Assembly (NCBI GenBank): GCA_002360455.1
Contig: DEQQ01000035.1
Span: 1 to 29,554, forward strand
Length of the DNA: 29,554 nt
Reading direction: 5' to 3'
Source: Saprospiraceae bacterium UBA3362
GTDB lineage: Bacteria; Bacteroidota; Bacteroidia; Chitinophagales; Saprospiraceae
Below the pieces are notes generated by a model. That model saw only the letters and a program-made list of their open reading frames with translations, searched no databases and had not been told where the DNA came from. Shown in pieces: positions 17,141 to 22,784 of the stretch. Numbering within the stretch: the stretch's first letter is position 1; each line of letters opens with the position of its first letter. The position numbers and the translations under genes are program-made.

Positions 17141-17330
17141 GAGGGGAATAATGGATGGAGAATTTATTCTATCTTTGTTGTATGAAGTTTCGCATTTCAA
17201 AATTACGAATTGTCAATAGTGCAAGCCCTCTATAAACTGTCTATGATATATACTTCCCCTGACTTGTACTAATTAGTGAAATTGCTTGGCAATTGAATCC
17301 GGAATCAACAATGTCTTATACAATGCGAAA

Positions 17331-17798
17331 TCAATCAAAAATTTCATCATATTGACGAAAGTATATTGTATCTTGGTAAATGACAATTCTATAATAGGTA
17401 TTTTTTTTGTAAAACAGACTTTCGTTCGGTTTTAGTCTGTTCATTATTTCATTTTTATCTATTCTAAATATATTGTCACTCAAAACAGTCTCTAAACTAT
17501 CTTTCTCAATAAAATAGACTAATGAATCATAAGTAATTTCATGATATTTTTTTTCCAATAGTTCCGCTCGTGATTCCATCGGTTTAAAATTTGCTAATGA
17601 CAATTTTCCATTGAAAGAATAGGTCAATCTCTTACTTTCATTGTAGTCATAAATAGTGTAGGCTCTACTTATCGGTATATTTATAAGATCCTCTATTCTC
17701 TCTCTTGTGCTTTTGTCTCTGCACATAGAAAAAAATAAAAAAAATATCCAACTTAAGATTAGAACTATTTTGCAATTTAAAAATCTTGAAACTTTCAT
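17331..17798 (-). CDS. predicted lipoprotein, function unknown (lipoprotein 3 of the island)
   Basis: This 155-residue protein has an N-terminal hydrophobic signal (about residues 9-25) ending in FFSMC, a plausible lipobox with Cys26. The mature part is rich in charged residues, Tyr and Ile, with no motif I recognise. It should be tethered to the inner or outer membrane and face the periplasm or the surface. It is the last gene of the minus-strand island and follows lipoprotein 2 by 68 bases. Those bases contain a hairpin and a short sequence shared with the 3' end of small gene A, a possible trace of a lost small gene. I cannot assign a function. Confidence 0.65.
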   Translation of the reverse strand: MKVSRFLNCKIVLILSWIFFLFFSMCRDKSTRERIEDLINIPISRAYTIYDYNESKRLTYSFNGKLSLANFKPMESRAELLEKKYHEITYDSLVYFIEKDSLETVLSDNIFRIDKNEIMNRLKPNESLFYKKNTYYRIVIYQDTIYFRQYDEIFD

Positions 17799-17836
17799 TA
17801 TTAATACTTACTGATTTTTGAATTTTAACACTTAGG

Positions 17837-17857
17837 AGGCACATAGAATAAGTGCCT
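17837..17857. other. short hairpin between lipoproteins 2 and 3
   Basis: AGGCAC (17837-17842) pairs with GTGCCT (17852-17857) across a 9-base loop. On the minus strand, which carries the genes, no T-run follows, so a simple terminator is unlikely. It could be an mRNA processing or attenuation structure, or chance. Confidence 0.3.
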
Positions 17858-17866
17858 TTATTATAT

Positions 17867-18511
17867 TTACTCCAAATCATGAAATTTAGAAAAAGCATGC
17901 GTTTTCAAATTTGAGAAAATAGAATTTACATAGAGAGGAACTTTCTCTTTGATAACTTTACCTCTGTAAATTAACTTGAAAATTGGAATTTCAAAAGATA
18001 TAGTTCTGCTATTTGTCCAAGAATATTTGTCATCAAAAAATAATTCTACTTCTTGATCTAATGTCAAGGGAAATGCTCTTAAACAATAACTTTTAGTATT
18101 AAATATACTAACATTTTTATTTGGGCTATAATCATAAATTACTTGTATTGAATCCCATTTTAAATTATTAAATCTGACAATAAATAAAGGCGAATTCAGT
18201 AAATACGACATACTGGCACATGTGTCAGGTGAAGTTAAACCCAAATTTTCTCCAGAATACAGTATGTTTAGATTTATATTATAGAATTCCCCTTCTCGAT
18301 GGCAAGAAAATAAGTCCGAATCTACTGTAATGCTATAAGGAATTTTTTTCAATGGAAAATTATAATTACGTTCTATAAAAATAGAATCATTTTGAATGAT
18401 AACAATTCGTTCATTAGAATTAATAAATATTTTTGGTTCACATTTTCTTGAGCACTGAAAAAGTAATAAAATCCAAAGAAATCTACTGACAACTTTTCTC
18501 ACATTTTTCAT
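17867..18511 (-). CDS. predicted lipoprotein, function unknown (lipoprotein 2 of the island)
   Basis: This 214-residue protein has a basic N-terminus and a hydrophobic stretch ending at LLFQC (Cys20), a likely lipobox. The mature chain is beta-strand-like, alternating polar and hydrophobic residues, and has several cysteines; no known domain is apparent. Its ATG lies inside the 3' end of small gene A (29-base overlap in another frame), so the two are probably translationally coupled. It shows no obvious similarity to lipoprotein 1, although both follow nearly identical small genes. Its position suggests a partner of the small protein. Confidence 0.7.
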   Translation of the reverse strand: MKNVRKVVSRFLWILLLFQCSRKCEPKIFINSNERIVIIQNDSIFIERNYNFPLKKIPYSITVDSDLFSCHREGEFYNINLNILYSGENLGLTSPDTCASMSYLLNSPLFIVRFNNLKWDSIQVIYDYSPNKNVSIFNTKSYCLRAFPLTLDQEVELFFDDKYSWTNSRTISFEIPIFKLIYRGKVIKEKVPLYVNSIFSNLKTHAFSKFHDLE

Positions 18512-18692
18512 TTACTGATTTTTGAGTATTGATAATTTGGTTACGTTTAGAATCGCTTAATTCTTTAAAAGCTGCTGTTTCGTGCAAACCAGCCCAAACT
18601 AGAGTTTCCAAGTCTGCATATGAGTACTTGCTACCATAAATTTCTTGTAGGATCTTAATATATTTAGAATTTTTTGATTCATGAGGTTTCAT
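18483..18692 (-). CDS. small conserved protein A of the duplicated cassette
   Basis: The 69-residue protein has no signal peptide. Residues 1-43 match small protein B at 42 of 43 positions (Asp27 here, Glu27 there); the core LVWAGLHETAAFK is the most distinctive part. Three of the four nucleotide differences across this stretch are synonymous and the fourth is conservative, which argues for a real, selected protein. After residue 43 the two copies diverge, yet both end in a CX3C motif, here KCEKSCQ. The 3' end overlaps lipoprotein 2 by 29 bases. I do not know the family. One guess is a detached C-terminal module of a larger secreted protein. Confidence 0.7.
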   Translation of the reverse strand: MKPHESKNSKYIKILQEIYGSKYSYADLETLVWAGLHETAAFKELSDSKRNQIINTQKSVNEKCEKSCQ

Positions 18693-18962
18693 TTTTTATG
18701 ATTTCGAATTCTGAATGGAATGTATCGAAGTCTATGAACTTTTATACTCAGAATCCGAAAAATCACTTTTTTCCTATAAGCTCACAACACCAACGCTCCT
18801 TTTTCTCATCTTCTTTTGATAAACAAACATTAACAATGAAATTTAGATTTCGAAGATACAAATGCAGGCCTCGAGTATTCCGGATCAATTTATCTTTGTT
18901 TTTATAATAAATATTCATCTCCACCGGCTCTGAATCTGTGACATTCTGGTAGAATAAAAAAT
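18563..18962. repeat. direct repeat of about 0.4 kb, copy A
   Basis: This stretch is nearly identical to 19509-19900, about 940 bases away. It covers the last roughly 66 codons of lipoprotein 1, the 70-base spacer and the first 43 codons of small gene A. Copy A has 7 extra bases near 18700. Similarity stops abruptly at both ends. Confidence 0.93.
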
Positions 18963-19431
18963 TAGGATTCGTCACTAACTGTAGTTCTTCAGTCAAATTA
19001 AATTCTGAATCCATAATATATAAATAATCTTTATATTTGACATTGCTATAGAATAAAATACAGCTATCGCCCGTACAGATTTTTAGAGAATCCCAAGGAA
19101 ATGCATTATTTTCCAATTTCCGAAAAATCCTTGAGTTTATTGTTGACTCTACAAAATCTGCCTCAACTTTTATATTGGAGCTATCCAATTGCTGCAAGTG
19201 TATGACAGTTTCTCCATTGGGGCATCCTAAGCATTGGTATTTTAACGTATCCTGTTGATAAGATGTGTTTAGAAGTATGCTATATATTTCCACATGCTTA
19301 GCATTTTCTTTGATTACCATGAGTTCCTTCAACAAATTGCTATAATAGAATCCATCCACAAGAGAGGTCTTTTTCTTATCACATGTCAATAACAAACCGC
19401 TTATTAATAATAGAAATACTACTTTTTGCAT
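18763..19431 (-). CDS. predicted lipoprotein, function unknown (lipoprotein 1 of the island)
   Basis: From the ATG at 19431 the protein has 222 residues, beginning MQKVVFLLLISGLLLTC, with a good lipobox at Cys17. An ATG four codons upstream (19443) is also possible. The mature part is rich in cysteine, including CLGC, CTGDSC and WCC, suggesting disulfides in the periplasm or at the surface. No family is recognised. It overlaps the end of small gene B by 13 bases. Its last 66 or so codons belong to the 0.4 kb direct repeat and recur as a truncated remnant at 19701-19900. Confidence 0.72.
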   Translation of the reverse strand: MQKVVFLLLISGLLLTCDKKKTSLVDGFYYSNLLKELMVIKENAKHVEIYSILLNTSYQQDTLKYQCLGCPNGETVIHLQQLDSSNIKVEADFVESTINSRIFRKLENNAFPWDSLKICTGDSCILFYSNVKYKDYLYIMDSEFNLTEELQLVTNPNFLFYQNVTDSEPVEMNIYYKNKDKLIRNTRGLHLYLRNLNFIVNVCLSKEDEKKERWCCELIGKK

Positions 19432-19637
19432 GGAGAAACACATTTAGTTTTCAACTCATTATATTTATTTTCCCAATCCTTAACTTTTTCTGGAGTATCA
19501 AATTTGGCTTTAAAAGCTGCTGTTTCATGCAGACCAGCCCAAACTAGAGTTTCCAACTCTGCATATGAGTACTTGCTACCATAAATTTCTTGTAGGATCT
19601 TAATATATTTAGAATTTTTTGATTCGTGAGGTTTCAT
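19419..19637 (-). CDS. small conserved protein B of the duplicated cassette
   Basis: This 72-residue protein is a paralogue of small protein A (18483-18692). Its first 43 residues differ only by Glu27 for Asp27. The tail then differs completely: a Lys/Glu-rich helix-like stretch ending in KCVSPCKK, again with a CX3C pair. There is no signal peptide. The stop overlaps the start of lipoprotein 1, so this cassette repeats the order small gene then lipoprotein seen downstream. It is the first intact gene of the island on the minus strand. No promoter box was identified. Confidence 0.7.
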   Translation of the reverse strand: MKPHESKNSKYIKILQEIYGSKYSYAELETLVWAGLHETAAFKAKFDTPEKVKDWENKYNELKTKCVSPCKK

Positions 19638-19900
19638 TTTTTATGATTTCGAATGGAATGTATCGATGTCTATGAAATATAATAATCAGAGTCCAAAAAA
19701 TCACTTTTCTCCTATAAGCTCACAGCACCAACGCTCCCTTTTCTTATCTTCTTTTGACAAACAAACATTAACAATGAAATTTAGATTTCGAAGATACAAA
19801 TGCAGGCCTCGAGTATTCCGGATCAATTTATCTTTGTTTTTATAATAAATAGTCATCTCCACCGGCTCTGAATCTGTGACATTCTGGTAGAATAAAAAAT
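19509..19900. repeat. direct repeat of about 0.4 kb, copy B
   Basis: This is the second copy of 18563-18962. It ends at agaataaaaaat (to 19900), after which the sequence is unrelated to copy A. It holds the first 43 codons of small gene B, the spacer, and a 5'-truncated lipoprotein 1 remnant. Confidence 0.93.
19701..19900 (-). pseudogene. 5'-truncated remnant of a lipoprotein 1 paralogue
   Basis: About 66 codons of the C-terminal part of lipoprotein 1 recur here, with its TGA stop at 19703 to 19701. The frame is open and ends ERWCCELIGEK, but it lacks the signal peptide. It meets an in-frame TAA just upstream of the repeat boundary, with no start codon between. Substitutions against the intact copy include at least four amino-acid changes (N to T, E to K, K to R, K to E) and two silent ones, in contrast to the mostly silent changes in the neighbouring small gene. 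It is probably not expressed. Confidence 0.8.
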
Positions 19901-20273
19901 GTAATAGTATTTATATGGCAAAGTTATGGACAAGTTATGGACAAGTTATTCATTAGTCAATACCTGAAACATAGTATTATTGCTATGATGTATTTGTTGT
20001 ATTAATCATTTAACAATATGATTGGGATAGCAGCTACAAGTGTTATATTATCTATGCTGCTCCGAAAATAAAATGGCCAATAAAAATATAGACAATTCTG
20101 ATGACTTTTCAACAGACCATAATTGAAGCCTCTGGAAGAGTATCACCCAATCTCAAAAGCCATGACCCAAATCACAGAAAAAATCGTGGAGACATTAAAT
20201 GAGGTAAAATAATTTATTCCTGTATTAAAAATTATTTTGATTTCAATAATTAACTTATCGCTTCCACAAGTCA
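19901..20273. other. AT-rich intergenic region with a possible decayed ORF
   Basis: It begins with an 11-base tandem repeat, aagttatggac, about 2.6 copies from 19921. A plus-strand ATG at 20073 opens 17 codons. One base out of frame, a further protein-like stretch, KPLEEYHPISKAMTQITEK, continues to a TAA at 20210-20212. A single frameshift would join them into a protein of about 46 residues. This may be a relic of an inserted gene; it is too short for a confident call. Nothing else is seen. Confidence 0.35.
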
Positions 20274-21398
20274 TCAAAATTTTTTCTTGCCTAATTCTAT
20301 AATTTTCTGATAGATCAAATCAGCTGTATCATCCCAGCTAAATTTTTTTCTATGTTCCTCACCCATGCGGATTCGATCTTCTTTATCAAGAATTTTTTGT
20401 CCTAATGCCTTGGCTATAGAACCTACAGAATGAGGATCAAAGAAGATTGCCCCGGGTCCACCTACTTCAGGTAAAGAAAAAGTGGAGGAGACCATCACTG
20501 GAACATCACAATGCAATGCTTCCAAAACAGGGACTCCAAATCCTTCCAAAAAAGAAGGCATAACCAATGCTGCCGCCGCCGCAGTAATCGCAGCAAGTTG
20601 ATCAGTGTTTTGATAAGGTAAAAAATGAATTTCATCTTTCACCTCAGAAGTTTCATATGCAGATTTGATTTCATCACTCAGCCATGCCTTTCGTCCTATA
20701 AGCACTAAATGTTCTGAGAGATGATATTCTTTTTTAGCTTGAGAAAATGCTTTGATCAATCCATGCACATTTTTTCTGGGATGCATGGCACCTACAAAGA
20801 GAAAGTATGGATTTCCGCTTGTAATTTTATTTCTTACTGCATTTTTTGATTCTTCTGTGATGGGCCGAAACTCATCTCTACATCCATTATAGGCCAATCC
20901 GATTTTATCTTCTCGAACAGCATAATGCCGGATGATATCGTCTTTTGTAGCTTGAGACACTGCAAAAATATAATCTGCTTTTTCAATGTATTTTGGAACA
21001 AAATAATGGTAATATTTGCCCACCAAAAAAGGAACCTGATCAGGATAATGCTCATGAGCGAGGTCATGGACAATCATGATTTGTGGACATTCTGCTTTCA
21101 ATGAGCAAAACCCGTCCGGGCTCAAAAACAAATCTATTTCATATTGTTTTAAAATTCCGGGCACAGACCATTCGAACCATAAATACCAAAGGAATGGATG
21201 TCTGGCCTGAGGTCTGACTACAATGGGTTTTATTGAAGGATGAAACAAAAATTCTTTGTGGGGCTCACGATCAAACAAAAAGTAATAGTCGTGTTCAGGC
21301 TGTGATTCCACGATACGTTTAATAATCTGAAAACTATACCATCCAAGTCCTTCCAAACGTTGGTACAAAAGAAACCGAGCATTAAAAGCAATTTTCAA
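20274..21398 (-). CDS. glycosyltransferase, GT4 family
   Basis: This 374-residue GT-B glycosyltransferase probably transfers a sugar from a nucleotide donor during envelope polysaccharide or glycolipid synthesis. The C-terminal half has FVGAMHPRKNVHGLIKAF (about residues 202-219), the group 1 domain entry, and PSFLEGFGVPVLEAL (about 277-291) with the EX7E pair that contacts the donor. The N-terminal half holds the acceptor domain, with MIVHDLAHEHYP near residue 107. The start codon is TTG at 21398: there is no in-frame ATG before the first beta strand KIAFNARF, and an in-frame TAA lies upstream. It is the last gene of the pdxH-ubiX operon, 26 bases after the ubiX stop. The acceptor is unknown. 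Confidence 0.92.
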   Translation of the reverse strand: MKIAFNARFLLYQRLEGLGWYSFQIIKRIVESQPEHDYYFLFDREPHKEFLFHPSIKPIVVRPQARHPFLWYLWFEWSVPGILKQYEIDLFLSPDGFCSLKAECPQIMIVHDLAHEHYPDQVPFLVGKYYHYFVPKYIEKADYIFAVSQATKDDIIRHYAVREDKIGLAYNGCRDEFRPITEESKNAVRNKITSGNPYFLFVGAMHPRKNVHGLIKAFSQAKKEYHLSEHLVLIGRKAWLSDEIKSAYETSEVKDEIHFLPYQNTDQLAAITAAAAALVMPSFLEGFGVPVLEALHCDVPVMVSSTFSLPEVGGPGAIFFDPHSVGSIAKALGQKILDKEDRIRMGEEHRKKFSWDDTADLIYQKIIELGKKKF

Positions 21399-21415
21399 TC
21401 GATTCGAATCTGTCG

Positions 21416-21423
21416 CAAATCTA
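21416..21423 (-). promoter_or_regulatory. possible internal -7 box before the glycosyltransferase
   Basis: TAGATTTG on the minus strand fits TAnnTTTG and lies between the ubiX stop and the TTG start. No -33 element at a reasonable distance was found, so it may be chance or a weak internal promoter. Confidence 0.2.
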
Positions 21424-21424
21424 A

Positions 21425-21988
21425 TTAATTCTTCTTAGCTCCGCTCCACTCATACGAGTTTATAGTAAGACCTGCAAGCTTCATCGCTCGATGACTCACC
21501 GTTCTAGCTAAATCTTCTAAAGACTGTGGATGCGAATAAAATGATGGAATAGCAGGACAAACAACTCCACCCGCCATACAAATACTCTCCATGTTTTTGA
21601 TATGAATCAAGTTGAGTGGAGTTTCTCGTAATACCAAAATCAATTTTTTCCTTTCCTTCAACATGACATCGGCTGCTCTTGTCATAAGATCATTGCTTAT
21701 ACCATGAGCTATTCTTGCCATCGTTCCCGCAGAACAAGGGCAGACTATCATCGCATCATACGACGCTGAGCCGGAAGCAAATGGCGCATTAAAATCTTGA
21801 GATTGGAATACGTGAAAACCATAGGACATTATATCTACTCCGGGATTTTCCAACTCCCAATTGATCAAAGCATTTTTACTCATCGTAATTCCTACTTCGA
21901 GATTGGTTATGGATTTTAAATCCTCCAACAAAACTTTGGCATAAATACTTCCGCTGGAGCCCGATATTCCTACAACGATTTTCTGCAT
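21425..21988 (-). CDS. ubiX: UbiX flavin prenyltransferase
   Basis: UbiX joins dimethylallyl phosphate to FMN to make prenylated FMN, the cofactor of UbiD-type decarboxylases. The 187-residue length is typical. The N-terminus KIVVGISGSSGSIYAKVLLEDL (about residues 3-24) is the flavin-binding Rossmann start. VCPCSAGTMARIAHGISNDLMTRAADVMLKE (about 83-113) is the family signature, followed by KLILVLRETPL (about 115-125). No ubiD gene occurs in this window. It sits between pdxH (15 bases upstream) and a glycosyltransferase; the link with pdxH may be common cofactor chemistry or simple co-transcription. The start ATG is clear. Confidence 0.94.
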   Translation of the reverse strand: MQKIVVGISGSSGSIYAKVLLEDLKSITNLEVGITMSKNALINWELENPGVDIMSYGFHVFQSQDFNAPFASGSASYDAMIVCPCSAGTMARIAHGISNDLMTRAADVMLKERKKLILVLRETPLNLIHIKNMESICMAGGVVCPAIPSFYSHPQSLEDLARTVSHRAMKLAGLTINSYEWSGAKKN

Positions 21989-22003
21989 TCTATAAATTTT
22001 TAA

Positions 22004-22636
22004 TTAGGGTGCTAGTCTAAAGATGCTCCAAGATTGAGCATCGATTTTTTCATAGACAATCCGATCATGCAACCTTCCCGGCCTTCCCTGCCAAAATTCT
22101 ATATAGCTTGGAATCAAACAAAATCCACCCCAATGGTTTGGCATTCGCAACTCAGAATTTGAGTCTAATAAAGTTTTCAATTTTTCTTCCAAAAAAAGTC
22201 GGTTGGGAATTTTTTGACTTTGCGGAGACACAATGGCTCCTGCCTTGCTGAGTTCAGGCCTCGAATTAAAATATGTTTCTGATTCCGCCACATTTATTTT
22301 TTCTACACTCCCTTCGATTCGAATCTGTCTTTCTAAATCATTCCAAAAAAACAATAAAGCTGCATGAGGATTACTCAACAATTCTTGCGATTTTTTACTC
22401 TGATAATTTGTAAAAAAAACAAATCCTCCATGAGCAATTTCTTTCAACAAAACAGTCCTCGCACTTGGCCTTCCATCAAGACCTGCGGTAGCAAGCGTCA
22501 TCGCATTCACATCTTTGATCTGAGATTTCATGGCCTGCTCAAACCAATTCCTAAAGAGCTCAAAAGGTTCTTTGGGAACCTCTGTTTCTGACAAGCTATT
22601 TTGTTTGTAATCCTCTCTGAGTTGATTCAAATTCAT
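22004..22636 (-). CDS. pdxH: pyridoxamine 5'-phosphate oxidase
   Basis: PdxH is an FMN enzyme that oxidises pyridoxine or pyridoxamine 5'-phosphate to pyridoxal 5'-phosphate. The 210-residue protein has the expected order: an N-terminal FELFRNWFEQA helix, MTLATAGLDGRPSARTVLLK (about residues 44-63, FMN binding), FFTNYQSKKSQELLSNP, and the C-terminal signature WGGFCLIPSYIEFWQGRPGRLHDR (about 168-191), ending in FRLAP. PLP made here would feed enzymes such as GlyA further along the window. It is the first gene of the pdxH-ubiX-glycosyltransferase operon, and a GC-rich element lies directly upstream of its start. Confidence 0.96.
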   Translation of the reverse strand: MNLNQLREDYKQNSLSETEVPKEPFELFRNWFEQAMKSQIKDVNAMTLATAGLDGRPSARTVLLKEIAHGGFVFFTNYQSKKSQELLSNPHAALLFFWNDLERQIRIEGSVEKINVAESETYFNSRPELSKAGAIVSPQSQKIPNRLFLEEKLKTLLDSNSELRMPNHWGGFCLIPSYIEFWQGRPGRLHDRIVYEKIDAQSWSIFRLAP

Positions 22637-22658
22637 AACATTGAAATAGTTTTATTTG

Positions 22659-22757
22659 GGCATGCCCCTGCTCTGCAGGGTCGGAGTCCTGCGTGGTTCG
22701 CTTTGCTCCGTGCTTCGCACCGCTCACTTTGTGAGCGCACTCCGGCCTCCTCATGCC
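22659..22757. repeat. GC-rich intergenic palindromic element, copy 2
   Basis: This is the homologue of copy 1 at 17035-17140. The shared core is 22659-22711, with the identical 17-mer ggttcgctttgctccgt at 22695-22711. It contains several hairpins: ctgctctgcag, gtgcttcgcac and a 7-base stem cgctcac/gtgagcg at 22721-22737. The ends are inverted, ggcatg at 22659-22664 and catgcc at 22752-22757. It lies between the tolC-family stop and the pdxH start. No T-run follows on either strand, so it is not a classical terminator. Confidence 0.7.
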
Positions 22758-22784
22758 AATTACTGTAAAAGTACTACAAAAAAA

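Larger units (their letters stand above)
16799..17330. other. intergenic region with a GC-rich palindromic element
   Basis: The left part is the leader and promoter of the isoaspartyl peptidase gene. The middle (17035-17140) is the GC-rich repeat listed separately. The right part (about 17150-17330) is AT-rich and empty, and ends at the lipoprotein stop. Open frames crossing the GC-rich block show no protein-like sequence, and I reject them. Confidence 0.6.

Noticed and set aside
17000..17185. Short frames on both strands across the GC-rich block
   Set aside because: They arise from the stop-poor GC-rich palindromic element; the sequence is Arg/Ser-rich with no protein-like pattern, and the block recurs as a non-coding repeat.
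17665..17898. 77-codon minus-strand frame across the lipoprotein 2/3 junction
   Set aside because: It overlaps both lipoprotein genes out of frame; only its QKSV part may be a small-gene trace, noted separately.
18674..18907. 77-codon plus-strand frame in the island
   Set aside because: Antisense to lipoprotein 1 and its spacer, with no start signal or motif.
17331..19900. Island as an insertion sequence or transposon
   Set aside because: No transposase, integrase or terminal inverted repeats were found; the repeats are direct and lie within genes.
18563..19900. Direct repeats as a CRISPR array
   Set aside because: Only two long copies that span coding sequence, with no short regularly spaced repeats or cas genes.
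22659..22757. GC-rich block as a classical terminator or tRNA gene
   Set aside because: No T-run follows the hairpins on either strand, and no cloverleaf with a T-arm TTCRA sequence could be drawn.
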